In this document: piece after piece, positions 54,414 to 62,833 of the stretch
Numbering within the stretch: the first letter of the stretch is position 1
How the letters are laid out: each line of letters opens with the position of its first letter
Assembly: GCF_011742165.1 (NCBI RefSeq)
Contig: NZ_JAAQTO010000017.1
Span: 1 to 64,000 of the forward strand
Direction: 5' to 3'
Length of the DNA: 64,000 bases
DNA from: Billgrantia bachuensis
GTDB taxonomy: Bacteria; Pseudomonadota; Gammaproteobacteria; Pseudomonadales; Halomonadaceae
Translations under genes and position numbers: made by a program
Notes under the pieces: model-generated
Told to the model about the DNA's origin: nothing
Databases searched by the model: none
Seen by the model: the letters and a program-made list of their open reading frames with translations, nothing else

Positions 54414-56477
54414 CTACCGGTCGCGTAGCTTGAAGCCGCCTACCACGCTGGCCAGGCGGTCGGCCTGCTCGCTCAGCTGCTCGGCGGCGGTGGTCGACTC
54501 CTCCACCAGCGCCGCGTTCTGCTGAATCGTGCGGTCGAGGTCGGCCACCGCCACGCTGACCTGGCCGATGCCGTCGCTCTGCTCGCCGGCGGCCATGCTG
54601 ATCTCACCGAGCATGTTGGCCACCCGGTTCACGCTTGCCACCAGCTCGCCCATGCTCTCGCCGGCACGGCCTACCAGCTCGGTGCCGTTGGCGACCCGCT
54701 GGGTCGAGGCATCGATCAGCGCACGAATGTCGCGCGAGGCTTCGGCGCTGCGGGTGGCGAGCTGACGCACCTCGCCGGCGACCACGGCGAAGCCGCGGCC
54801 ATGCTCGCCGGCCCGCGCCGCCTCGACCGAGGCGTTGAGCGCCAGCAGATTGGTCTGGAAGGCGATGCCGTCGATCACCTTGACGATCTCGCCGATCTTC
54901 TCCGATGAACGGCTGATCTCGTCCATGGTCTCCACCACTTGGCCGACCGTCTCGCCCGAGCGCTGGGCGACCTCTGCGGCCGACTTCGACAGGCCGTTGG
55001 CCTCCCGCGAGGAGGCCGAGGTGTGCTCGACGGTAGCCGAGATTTCCTCCATCGAGGCCGAGGTCTGCTGCAGGCTGGCGGCAGCCTGCTCGGTACGTCG
55101 AGAGAGGTCCTCTCCACCGCTGGCGATCTCGCTGGCCGCCACGCGTACCGATTCGCTGCTGTCGCGCACGTCGAGCAGCACGTCATGGATCTTGTCGACG
55201 AAGGCATTGAACTGGGTAGCCAGCTCGGCGCTCTCGTCGCGCCCACGCACCGGAAGCCGCTGGGTCAGGTCACCGTTGCCGGTGGCAATCTCGCGCATGC
55301 GATCGGCCAGTAGCCGCAGCGGTCGTGAGACCCGGGTGCCGACCCACCACAGCGCGGCGAGACCCAGCGCCGCCAGCAGCAAGCCGACCAGCGCCATGCC
55401 CAGGGTATCGGCACGGCGCTGCTCGCCCAACACCTCCTGCAGCGCGGCGAGTTCGGCCATCACGGCCTCCTCGGGCAGGCGGATCAGCAGCGTCCAGGGC
55501 GCTTCGCTCTCACCGATGGTGAAGGATTGATAGCGCTCCAGCATGCCTTCCCGCGTCTGGCTCACGCTGCCGTCCTCAACTCGTGCCCGCTCGATGGCGC
55601 TCAGCACTTCACCGTCGAACGCTTCGTTCGCCGAGGCACCGAGACGCTCGGCGTCACCGGTATGTGCCACCAAGCCACCACGCCCGGCGATCAGCGCCAT
55701 CTCGCCCGCGCCGCCATAGAGCGACTGATTGGCCTCTAGCAGCAGTTCCTGAATGAAATCGAGCGCCAGGTCGACCCCGGCGACGCCACGGAACTCACCG
55801 TCGACCAGAATCGGCACGTTGAACGATGTGACCAGCAGCGTCTCATCGCCATATTCGTAGGCCACCGGGTCGATGATGCAGGGGGCGAGCGTCTCGCGGG
55901 GGCAGAGGTAGTACTCGCCTTCGCGCACGCCACTGGCGAGCGGCGTGGTGCTCTCCATGGTCTCGCCCAGCGGCAGTACCTCGACGTCGCCATCCCCGGT
56001 GCGATACCACCAGGGCATGAAGCGCCCGCTGCCATCGTAACCTTCGCTTTCGCCGAGTTCGGCATATAGGGCGTCACGTCCGAAGGCATCGGGCTGCCAG
56101 CCGATGAAGGCATCCAACAGCGAGGGATTCTCGATCACCGTCTGACGCACCAGGTTGGAGAGTTCGCGCCGGCTCAGGGAGAGGGCGCGACGGCCGCTGG
56201 CGTCCTGCTGGCCCATCAACGCATTGGTGTCAGCCAGTTGGGTGGCCAGCGTCAGCGCGTGCTCGAGCTCGCGCTGGATACGCCCGGCCTCGGCATTCGC
56301 CAACACCGTCAGGCGTTCGTCGATGGCACCCTCGAGCAGCTCACGGGTATGGGACTCGACGGTCTGCTGGGTACGCGCCGAGGAGAACAGGCCGTAGACC
56401 ACCAAGGCCACGACTACGGCCAACAGACAGGGGCCAGCCAGCAGAATCACGAACTGGCGGATCGATCTGAGATGCAT
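54414..56477 (-). CDS. Methyl-accepting chemotaxis protein with dCache ligand domain
   Basis: Transmembrane chemoreceptor of about 687 aa. It has an N-terminal membrane helix ([24 protein letters not shown]), a large periplasmic dCache_1 domain (about residues 40-350, with [20 protein letters not shown] and [15 protein letters not shown]), a second helix ([22 protein letters not shown]), HAMP ([24 protein letters not shown]) and the signalling tip [56 protein letters not shown] 56477 is preferred; ATG 56531 would add 18 residues with GAAGGAG very close to it. No CheR-binding pentapeptide is present at the end (GGFKLRDR). The ligand is unknown. It is convergent with finR. Confidence 0.9.
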   Translation of the reverse strand: MHLRSIRQFVILLAGPCLLAVVVALVVYGLFSSARTQQTVESHTRELLEGAIDERLTVLANAEAGRIQRELEHALTLATQLADTNALMGQQDASGRRALSLSRRELSNLVRQTVIENPSLLDAFIGWQPDAFGRDALYAELGESEGYDGSGRFMPWWYRTGDGDVEVLPLGETMESTTPLASGVREGEYYLCPRETLAPCIIDPVAYEYGDETLLVTSFNVPILVDGEFRGVAGVDLALDFIQELLLEANQSLYGGAGEMALIAGRGGLVAHTGDAERLGASANEAFDGEVLSAIERARVEDGSVSQTREGMLERYQSFTIGESEAPWTLLIRLPEEAVMAELAALQEVLGEQRRADTLGMALVGLLLAALGLAALWWVGTRVSRPLRLLADRMREIATGNGDLTQRLPVRGRDESAELATQFNAFVDKIHDVLLDVRDSSESVRVAASEIASGGEDLSRRTEQAAASLQQTSASMEEISATVEHTSASSREANGLSKSAAEVAQRSGETVGQVVETMDEISRSSEKIGEIVKVIDGIAFQTNLLALNASVEAARAGEHGRGFAVVAGEVRQLATRSAEASRDIRALIDASTQRVANGTELVGRAGESMGELVASVNRVANMLGEISMAAGEQSDGIGQVSVAVADLDRTIQQNAALVEESTTAAEQLSEQADRLASVVGGFKLRDR

Positions 56478-56597
56478 GGGCGCTCTCGCTGAAGTGGGAA
56501 CAGGTGGCAGCGAAGAAAACTTCGCATCCATGCTCCTTCTATCGGCAAGAGCGCCCCTATCTTGAGACGAAAGTTTGAGACGAAAGACGCAACGCAA

Positions 56598-57026
56598 TCA
56601 GCGCATATCGCTGACGGCCTCCTGAATATCGTTCAGCGGCGCCTTGGATAGATCCTTGTCCAAGGTATGAATGATCAGCTTGCTGGTCGGTCCATCGAGC
56701 TTGTCACGCAGCACCCCCAGGAAGCGCGGCGGGGCGACCAGAATAAGCTTGTCCATGCTGTTGTCGACCCGCGCCTTGTAGATGCGCTCGGCAACCTGCT
56801 TGGCGAAGATCTCCGCCTCGTGATCCAGGGCCACGCTGTCGCCACGGCTGGCGCGGCGAGTATGGGACGTCGACTCGTCGACGCTCCCCGTGGTACCGGT
56901 GACCAGATCGCCCTCGTGCAGGCGCCCTTCGGCGTGTATCAAGCTATCCTTCTCCTCCAGCCTGAGCGCATCGCGGGTGAATACGCGCGCCCGCGCCGCA
57001 TCGGCCACCACGATATACGTTGTCAT
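56598..57026 (-). CDS. Host-attachment-family protein (PF10116-like)
   Basis: A 142-aa soluble protein: TTYIVVADAARARVFTRDALRLEEKDSLIHAEGRLHEGDLVTGTTGSVDES, ALDHEAEIFAKQVAERIYKARVDNSMDKLILVAPPRFLGVLRDKLD and LDKDLSKAPLNDIQEAVSDM. This is the pattern of the family named protein required for attachment to host cells. The fold resembles release-factor-1-like RNA/ribosome-associated domains, and the attachment name comes from one plant pathogen, so the true function here is unknown. ATG 57026 has CAAGGAGAGG upstream. The next gene on this strand, phnE, ends 95 nt upstream. Confidence 0.8.
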   Translation of the reverse strand: MTTYIVVADAARARVFTRDALRLEEKDSLIHAEGRLHEGDLVTGTTGSVDESTSHTRRASRGDSVALDHEAEIFAKQVAERIYKARVDNSMDKLILVAPPRFLGVLRDKLDGPTSKLIIHTLDKDLSKAPLNDIQEAVSDMR

Positions 57027-57120
57027 AGCCTCTCCTTGAGTCGGGTTGAAGGAAGAGTCCGCCATCCCGTTGCGGACTTTCTTCTTCAACATGGCAACCA
57101 GACCCTTCAGGGTCAACCGG

Positions 57121-57930
57121 CTAGAGCACCTTGCTGCGCAGCAGGCCGGTAACCGCCTCGCCGATCAGCACCAGCACGACGATGGCGATCAGGATGGTGG
57201 CTACGGTGGGCCAGGCGAAGGTATCGATGGCACCCTGCAGGATCACCCCGATGCCGCCTGCACCGACCAGGCCCAGCACCGTCGATTCGCGAATATTGAT
57301 ATCCCAGCGCAGGATGACGATGGCGAAGAAGGCCGGCATGACCTGCGGCACGATGGCGTAAGCGATCACCTTGGCCTTGGAGGCGCCGGTGGCCTCCATG
57401 GCCTCGACCGGGCGGCGATCGATCTCCTCGATCGCCTCGCCCATCAGCTTGCCGATGAAGCCCACCGAGCGAAACATGATGGCGAGTATGCCCGCCAGCA
57501 CCCCAGGGCCGAAGATCGCCACGAACAGCAGTGCCCAGATGATGGTATTCACCGAACGGCTGGCGACCAGGATGAAGCGACCCAGCCACAGGCAGGCACG
57601 ATTGGGGGTGGTGTTCTGTGCGGCGATGTAGGAGACCGGCAAGGCGATAAAGATCGTCAGCGCGGTGGCCAGCGTGGCGATATGCACCGTCTCGAGCAGC
57701 GCATTGACGATCGCCGCCAGCCGCGAGGGATCGGGCGGCCACATGCGCGCCCCCAGGCTCGAGATCTGATTGGGCGCGTCCCATACCCAGGGCCAGAAGA
57801 TGTCGATATCGCGCACCGCCCAGTAGACCACCATCACGGTGACCAGCAGCACGGCGTAGCGGATCAGGCGCTGCTTGCGGTCATAGCGCCGCCAGATGCG
57901 GTCGGCCAGGGCTCCGGCATGATCTACCAT
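57121..57930 (-). CDS. phnE: Phosphonate/phosphite ABC transporter permease PhnE (second)
   Basis: A 269-aa inner-membrane permease with six helices. ATALTIFIALPVSYIAAQN, FILVASRSVNTIIWALLFVAIFGPGVLAGILAIMFRSVGFIGKLMGEAIEEIDRRPVEAMEATGASKAKVIAYAIVPQVMPAFFAIVILRWDINIRESTVLGLVGAGGIG contains the EAA loop that docks on PhnC. It overlaps the first phnE by 7 nt and is the last gene of phnD-C-E-E. Two different PhnE subunits imply a heterodimeric channel. Confidence 0.92.
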   Translation of the reverse strand: MVDHAGALADRIWRRYDRKQRLIRYAVLLVTVMVVYWAVRDIDIFWPWVWDAPNQISSLGARMWPPDPSRLAAIVNALLETVHIATLATALTIFIALPVSYIAAQNTTPNRACLWLGRFILVASRSVNTIIWALLFVAIFGPGVLAGILAIMFRSVGFIGKLMGEAIEEIDRRPVEAMEATGASKAKVIAYAIVPQVMPAFFAIVILRWDINIRESTVLGLVGAGGIGVILQGAIDTFAWPTVATILIAIVVLVLIGEAVTGLLRSKVL

Positions 57931-58733
57931 ATCTTCTTCCTCACCCAGCCGCTGATGCCTTCACTGATCAGGATCACGGCAATGATCGTGAGCAGAATGG
58001 CGAAGGCGAAATCGTAGTCGTAGCGACCGAAGGCGTTCATCAGCGTGCCACCGATGCCGCCGGCGCCGACGATGCCGACCACCGCCGAAGCGCGCAGGTT
58101 GCTGTCGAGCTGGTACATGGAGAGCCCCACCTGACGCGGCAGGATCTGCGGGAACACGGCGTAGACCAGGGTCGCGAGGTAACCCGCCCCGGCGGCCTTC
58201 ATCGCCTCGACCTGGCCCCAGTCGATCTCCTCGATCTCTTCCGCCAACAGCTTGCCGACGAAGCCGATCGAGTAGATGGTCAGTGTGAGGATTCCCGCCA
58301 GGGGGCCGAAACCCACTGCGGCGACGAACAGGATGGCGACGATCACCGGATGAAAGCTGCGCGAGACGATGATTACCGCACGCCCGAACAGGTAGATGGG
58401 CTTGGGGGCAACGTTCCTGGCCGCCATCACGGCAAAGGGGATCGACAGCGCCACGCCGAGCAGGGTGGCCAGGATGGCGATCTGGAAGCTCTCCTTGAAG
58501 CCGGTGATCAGCAGGCCGCTGCGCTCGAAGCTCGGCGGAAAACCGCCGCCGAAGATGCGCGCCGCCCGCGGCAAGCCCTCGCTGATGCGCTCCCAGTTGA
58601 ACGGCAGCGAACCGAAGGCCCATATCAGGTAGACGATCACCGCCAGCCACAGCCCATAGCGCAGCGCCGGATTGGCGATGAACGGCGGCTTGCGCCAGGT
58701 TCGCGGCAGAGCCGCGTGGTCAGGTCGAGTCAT
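57924..58733 (-). CDS. phnE: Phosphonate/phosphite ABC transporter permease PhnE (first)
   Basis: A 269-aa permease: FKESFQIAILATLLGVALSIPFAVMAARNVAPKPIYLFGRAVIIVSRSFHPVIVAILFVAAVGFGPLAGILTLTIYSIGFVGKLLAEEIEEIDWGQVEAMKAAGAGYLATLVYAVFPQILP with the EAA loop. It begins at ATG 58733 (MTRPDHAALPR), inside the last codons of phnC (14-nt overlap). The longer frame upstream is antisense noise in phnC. It is about 35-40 percent similar by eye to the second PhnE, so the pair arose by old duplication. Confidence 0.92.
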   Translation of the reverse strand: MTRPDHAALPRTWRKPPFIANPALRYGLWLAVIVYLIWAFGSLPFNWERISEGLPRAARIFGGGFPPSFERSGLLITGFKESFQIAILATLLGVALSIPFAVMAARNVAPKPIYLFGRAVIIVSRSFHPVIVAILFVAAVGFGPLAGILTLTIYSIGFVGKLLAEEIEEIDWGQVEAMKAAGAGYLATLVYAVFPQILPRQVGLSMYQLDSNLRASAVVGIVGAGGIGGTLMNAFGRYDYDFAFAILLTIIAVILISEGISGWVRKKIW

Positions 58734-59526
58734 GCGCCACCCCTTGCGTCGAGCGGCCGGGCTCCTCGGTGAGTTCGTCACCGGCCGTCTCGATACCGCC
58801 GTAGATGGCGTCAAGCGCCTCCTTGTCGAAGTCGGCCGGCAGGCCATCGAAGATCATTCGTCCATGGCGCAGGCCGACGATACGCTCGGTGTAGGCCTTG
58901 GCCTGGGCCACGTTGTGGATATTGATCAAGACCGGTAGCGAGAGCTCGCTGGCCAGGCTCTGCAACAGCTTCATGATCTGCTCGGAAGTGCGCGGGTCGA
59001 GCGATGCCGTCGGTTCGTCGGCCAGCAGGATTTCTGGCTCCTGCATCAGCGCCCGTACCACGCCGACGCGTTGACGCTCGCCACCCGAGAGTTCGTCGGC
59101 GCGCTTGTTGGCATAGTGGGCGATACCCACCCGCTCCATCAGTTGAAAGGCGCGCTCGATATCGCTCTGGGGATAGCGCCGCGTGATCGCCTGGAACAGG
59201 TTGACGTAGCCGAGCCGGCCCGCCAGCACGTTCTCCATCACCGTCAACCGATCGATCAGGTTGAAGCCCTGGAAGACCATGCCGATCTTGCGCCGGGCCC
59301 GGCGCAGCTCGCGCCCCCTGAGGTTGACCAGCTCGGTGCCGTTGAGCCTGATCGAGCCCGAAGTGGGCTCCACGAGGCGGTTGATACAGCGCAGCATGGT
59401 GCTCTTGCCGGCCCCCGAGGCACCGACGATGGATACCACGCTGCTGCCCTCTACCGTCAGGTCGAGCCCCTCGAGCACCGGCGCATCACGGCCGTAGCGC
59501 TTGACCAGTTTCGAAATCTCCAGCAT
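58720..59526 (-). CDS. phnC: Phosphonate/phosphite ABC transporter ATPase PhnC
   Basis: A 268-aa ATPase: MLEISKLVKRYGRDAPVLEGLDLTVEGSSVVSIVGASGAGKSTMLRCINRL (Walker A near 35), Q-loop GMVFQGFNLIDRLTVMENVLAGRL, signature ELSGGERQRVGVVRALMQEP, Walker B EILLADEPTASLDP, and the H-loop INIHNVAQAKAY. GMVFQxFNLxxRLTVxENVLxGRL is specific to the PhnC group. It lies 71 nt from phnD with a hairpin in the gap. Confidence 0.95.
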   Translation of the reverse strand: MLEISKLVKRYGRDAPVLEGLDLTVEGSSVVSIVGASGAGKSTMLRCINRLVEPTSGSIRLNGTELVNLRGRELRRARRKIGMVFQGFNLIDRLTVMENVLAGRLGYVNLFQAITRRYPQSDIERAFQLMERVGIAHYANKRADELSGGERQRVGVVRALMQEPEILLADEPTASLDPRTSEQIMKLLQSLASELSLPVLINIHNVAQAKAYTERIVGLRHGRMIFDGLPADFDKEALDAIYGGIETAGDELTEEPGRSTQGVAHDST

Positions 59527-59550
59527 TCATCCACCTCACGTCACAAGGAA

Positions 59551-59577
59551 AGGAGCGCCCCCGCCATGGCGAGGGCC
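59551..59577 (-). terminator. Intercistronic hairpin between phnD and phnC
   Basis: On the minus strand GCCCTCGCC-at-GGCGGGGGC forms 9 pairs with one G-T wobble; the plus strand would have a C-A mismatch, so it is an RNA structure of the phn transcript. GCGCTCCTTTCCTTG follows. Likely partial terminator favouring the binding protein. Confidence 0.5.
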
Positions 59578-59597
59578 CCCGGCGTCATTCGCCAGGC

Positions 59598-60605
59598 TCA
59601 CTCCTGTTCCAGGTCCTCGCGGGTGTAGCTCACGCCGTTGGCTTCCTGGATGGTGCGTATGACCTTCCAGTGCTCCTGATAGTTGATGGGGATGAATTTC
59701 TCGACGCCCTCGAACTCCTCGCCCAGTTCGGTGCCCGCGAATTCGAAGCTGAAGAAGGCCTCCTCGATCTTGTCGACCAGGTCGGGATGCAGGTTGTGGG
59801 CATAGGTATAGGAGGTGGTGGGGAAACGATCCGACTCGAAGATCATGCGCACTTCCTCGGGGTCGTAGAGGCCGCGTGCCGCCATGCGCTCGACCACTTC
59901 GGAAGCCACCGGGGCGGCGTCGTAGTCGCGGGCGACCACGCCCAGCATCGACTGATCGTGGCTGCCGGAGTAGATCACCTCGTAATCCTCGTCGGGTACC
60001 ACTCCCTCTTCGGGGAACAGAGCACGCGGCGCCTGGTTGCCGGAGTTGGAGGTCGGCGAGGTGTGAGCGATGCGCTTGCCCTTGAGGTCTTCCATCTCCT
60101 CGATGTCGGAATCGACGTGGGTGTAGACCTGCAGGGTATAGCCGAACTGGCCGTCATCGGAGCCCATCAGGGCGAAGGGCACCGCACCGGCCAGGTTGAC
60201 GGCAAACGGCGTCGGGCCGGTAGAGAAGCCGGCGATGTGCAGCCGACCGCTGCGCATGGCCTCGACCTGGGCCGAATTGGACTGCACGGCGAAGAAGCGC
60301 ACGTCGCGCCCGGTGACCTCCTGCAGGTGGTCGATGAAGGGCTGCCAGATGTCGGAGTAGATGGCCGGATCCTCGACCGGTGTATAGGCGAAGATCAGCG
60401 TATCGGGGTCGACCCATTCGGATTCGTCGGCGGGGCGGTCGGCGACCAGATCCCCGTTTTCGTCGCAGTAGATATCGTCCAGGTCACCGCGAGGGCAGTC
60501 GGATTGGGCCTGAGCCTGTGTAGACATCACCAGGGCCAGCGGCAGCAGCGTGGAGAGGGCCAGGGTGGCGAAGGGGGAACGACCGAAGATCTTTGATATT
60601 GTCAT
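59598..60605 (-). CDS. phnD: Phosphonate/phosphite-binding periplasmic protein PhnD
   Basis: A 335-aa exported protein with signal peptide (MTISKIFGRSPFATLALSTLLPLALVMSTQAQA). The mature part has a short Cys/acid-rich start (SDCPRGDLDDIYCDENGDL), then the PhnD-type body: LIFAYTPVEDPAIYSDIWQPFIDHLQEVTGRDVRFFAVQSNSAQVEAMRSGRLHIAGFSTGPTPFAVN, KGKRIAHTSPTSNSGNQAPRALFPEEG and VIYSGSHDQSMLGVVARDYDAAPVASEV. The SNSG and HDQSM blocks hold the P-anion site. First gene of phnDCEE. No C-P lyase, phosphonatase or phosphite dehydrogenase gene is in the window, so the ligand is not decided. Confidence 0.92.
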   Translation of the reverse strand: MTISKIFGRSPFATLALSTLLPLALVMSTQAQAQSDCPRGDLDDIYCDENGDLVADRPADESEWVDPDTLIFAYTPVEDPAIYSDIWQPFIDHLQEVTGRDVRFFAVQSNSAQVEAMRSGRLHIAGFSTGPTPFAVNLAGAVPFALMGSDDGQFGYTLQVYTHVDSDIEEMEDLKGKRIAHTSPTSNSGNQAPRALFPEEGVVPDEDYEVIYSGSHDQSMLGVVARDYDAAPVASEVVERMAARGLYDPEEVRMIFESDRFPTTSYTYAHNLHPDLVDKIEEAFFSFEFAGTELGEEFEGVEKFIPINYQEHWKVIRTIQEANGVSYTREDLEQE

Positions 60606-60764
60606 TGGCGTGTCTCTCTGTATCACTGTCATTATGTTGTTTTTAAGGGACGGCGGGGGCGAGGACACCCAGAAAAGCCGCTCATCCTGCTCGAAAGCGA
60701 ACACGAATAAACCTGCATGATCGCAAACGAAACTAACCCACAATCTAGGTAGTATGACAATACG

Positions 60765-61355
60765 ATGTCAATCCGATTTCACTCCGCCTCGGGCCGCTAC
60801 CGCAACCGCTACCTGCTGATGCGACATGGCCATAGCCAGGCCAATGCCCGGCGCCTGATCATCAGTACCTCCGCCCGGGGCCTGGCGGATTTCGGTCTTT
60901 CCGAGCAGGGCGAAGCGCAACTGGAGGCACTGCTCGCCGAATGGCACTGGCCGGTCCCGACCCGCATCCTGCATTCGGATTTCCTGCGCACCACGGAAAC
61001 CGCCCAGCGAGTGGCCACTCACTTCGGCCTCGAGCTGCAGCCCGAACCGCGCCTGCGTGAACGCGACTTCGGCGATTTCGAGGGCCTGGCCGACAGCCAC
61101 TACGAGAACGTCTGGGCGCACGACGCTCGCGACCCCGAGCATCGCGAATACGGCGTCGAAAGCGTGGCCAGCGTGGCCGCTCGCATGCAGGGCGTAATCG
61201 CCTCGCTGGAGCAGGCGCTGCGTGACGAAACCGTGCTGCTGGTGAGCCACGGCGATCCGCTGCAGATCATGCTGACCGCCCTGGAGAGTCGCCTGCTGAC
61301 GGAGCATCGCGGCCGCGAGGCGCTGCTTCCGGCCAGCATCACTGTGCTCGACTGA
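60765..61355 (+). CDS. Histidine phosphatase (phosphoglycerate-mutase-like) family protein
   Basis: A 196-aa soluble protein: the RHG motif YLLMRHGHSQANARRLI near residue 18, TRILHSDFLRTTETAQRVATHFG (second Arg), LRERDFGDFEGLADS (acid Glu), and LLVSHGDPLQIMLTAL (second His). All catalytic residues are present. The substrate is unknown. It starts 160 bp from phnD on the opposite strand, so a shared regulatory region is possible. A role in phosphate scavenging would be a guess from context. Confidence 0.87.
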   Translation: MSIRFHSASGRYRNRYLLMRHGHSQANARRLIISTSARGLADFGLSEQGEAQLEALLAEWHWPVPTRILHSDFLRTTETAQRVATHFGLELQPEPRLRERDFGDFEGLADSHYENVWAHDARDPEHREYGVESVASVAARMQGVIASLEQALRDETVLLVSHGDPLQIMLTALESRLLTEHRGREALLPASITVLD

Positions 61356-61468
61356 GCGGGTACCCCTACGTAACGGCTGACGCTCATCGCAATCTGGGTT
61401 AGCATCGAATCGCCGGCAGGGATGTCGGCCAGTTCATCGTACTGCGATGCGTCAACGGGAGGAGCCCG

Positions 61469-61897
61469 ATGCGACAGTTCCTGTTTCCCCGCCGCCCCAT
61501 GTCCCGCGGCGTCCTGCTCTTCAGCCATTTCGTGCTGCAGCTCGGCCTGCTGGCAAGCGCTGCACTGTGGCTGCTACCACGCAGCCCCTGGTTCAGTGCC
61601 ATCGACTGGGGCCAGGCCTGGCCCACTCTGGCGTTGGGCGCCGGGCTCTGGCTGGCCGCGACCCTGGGCCTGCGACTGCTCGTCGAGCTCTGTCTGCTTC
61701 CGCATCATCTGGGCAGCCGGGTAGGCTTTGCTCCCGGCGACGTGGTCACCCGTTCGTTCGAGCGCCGCCCGGCCGTGCACAACAACCAGGCGGCCTGGAC
61801 CAGCGAGGCACGCCCGGTGGAAACCGAACCCAGCGTGCTCGGCAACGCTCGCGTGACCCGCCCCGCCGAGCCCCTCAAGCCCCAGGGAAGCGTCTAG
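61469..61897 (+). CDS. Hypothetical membrane protein, two helices plus polar tail
   Basis: No family recognised. The 142-aa product has an Arg-rich start (MRQFLFPRRPMSRG), two hydrophobic segments (LLFSHFVLQLGLLASAALWLL and TLALGAGLWLAATLGLRLLVELCLL), and a 55-residue polar C terminus containing HHLGSRVGFAPGDVVTRSFERRPAVHNNQAAW, which looks conserved-type rather than random. GGGAGGAG precedes the ATG, and codon use is like its neighbours. It probably sits in the inner membrane with the tail in the cytoplasm. Confidence 0.65.
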   Translation: MRQFLFPRRPMSRGVLLFSHFVLQLGLLASAALWLLPRSPWFSAIDWGQAWPTLALGAGLWLAATLGLRLLVELCLLPHHLGSRVGFAPGDVVTRSFERRPAVHNNQAAWTSEARPVETEPSVLGNARVTRPAEPLKPQGSV

Positions 61898-61919
61898 CCT
61901 CCTGCAATGGCGGCTTAGT

Positions 61920-62020
61920 CTATTCGCTAGGCATTGCGCTAGATCCGAACCGCGACACCCGGTTGCGTCCGGCGTGCTTGGCGGCATAGGTCGGCTGGGC
62001 GGTCGTCGATACGCCGGGCT
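61920..62020 (-). pseudogene. C-terminal relic of a GGDEF (diguanylate cyclase) domain
   Basis: On the minus strand the last codons before a TAG read TYAAKHAGRNRVSRFGSSAMPSE. The Y-x-AK-x-x-GRNRV pattern is the end of GGDEF domains (usual form ALYRAKxxGRNRV). No upstream GGDEF core is present: the frame runs straight into the aapP stop region. This is best explained as the tail of a deleted diguanylate cyclase gene. Confidence 0.6.
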
Positions 62021-62053
62021 CGCAGGATGGCACGGGCCCCGCGGCGCCCTCCC

Positions 62054-62821
62054 TCAGTGACCCAGGATCTGGCTGAGGAAGAGCTGGGTGCGCTCGGATT
62101 GCGGGTCGTTGAAGAATGGCTCCGGCGCGTTCTCCTCGATGATCTGGCCCTGATCCATGAAGATCACGCGGTCGGCCACGGTCTTGGCGAAGCCCATCTC
62201 GTGGGTCACGCAGAGCATGGTCATGCCCTCCTCCGCCAGCTCCACCATGACGTCGAGCACCTCCTTGATCATTTCCGGGTCGAGCGCCGAGGTGGGTTCG
62301 TCGAACAGCATCACGTCGGGGTGCATGCACAGCGAGCGGGCAATCGCCACGCGCTGCTGCTGGCCGCCGGAGAGCTGGCCGGGATACTTGGTGGCCTGCT
62401 CGGCGATCTTGACTCGTTCCAGATACTGCATGGCGAGCCGCTCCGCCTCGCGACGCGGCTTCTTCTGCACCCATTTCTGCGCCAGGCAGCAGTTCTCCAG
62501 CACCGTGAGGTGCGGGAAGAGGTTGAAGTGCTGGAACACCATGCCCACGCTGCGGCGGATCTGCTCGATACGCTTGACGTCCTGGGTCAGCGGAACGCCG
62601 CCGACCACGATCTCGCCGGCCTGGTGCTCCTCGAGGTGATTGATGCAGCGAATCAGCGTCGACTTGCCCGAGCCCGAGGGCCCGCAGATGACGATTCGCT
62701 CGCCACTCTTCACTTCTAGATTGATGTCGCGCAATACGTGGAAGTCGCCGTACCACTTGTTGACACCGCGCATCTCGACCATGAGGGTCTCGGCGCCGGC
62801 CTGGGTTGCTTGTTCAGTCAT
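62054..62821 (-). CDS. aapP: General L-amino-acid ABC transporter ATPase AapP
   Basis: A 255-aa ATPase of the polar amino acid class: [45 protein letters not shown] (Walker A), [30 protein letters not shown], signature [20 protein letters not shown], Walker [16 protein letters not shown] and H-loop [20 protein letters not shown]. The combination with an AapM-type permease next door decides Aap rather than Gln transport. It is the last gene of the aap operon on this strand; the start is ATG 62821. Confidence 0.93.
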   Translation of the reverse strand: MTEQATQAGAETLMVEMRGVNKWYGDFHVLRDINLEVKSGERIVICGPSGSGKSTLIRCINHLEEHQAGEIVVGGVPLTQDVKRIEQIRRSVGMVFQHFNLFPHLTVLENCCLAQKWVQKKPRREAERLAMQYLERVKIAEQATKYPGQLSGGQQQRVAIARSLCMHPDVMLFDEPTSALDPEMIKEVLDVMVELAEEGMTMLCVTHEMGFAKTVADRVIFMDQGQIIEENAPEPFFNDPQSERTQLFLSQILGH

Positions 62822-62833
62822 TGTTCTCGTTCC

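Noticed and set aside
60606..60760. Pho box between phnD and the histidine phosphatase
   Set aside because: CTGTATCA and CTGTCATT occur close together, but the 11-bp spacing of CTGTCAT direct repeats is not kept.
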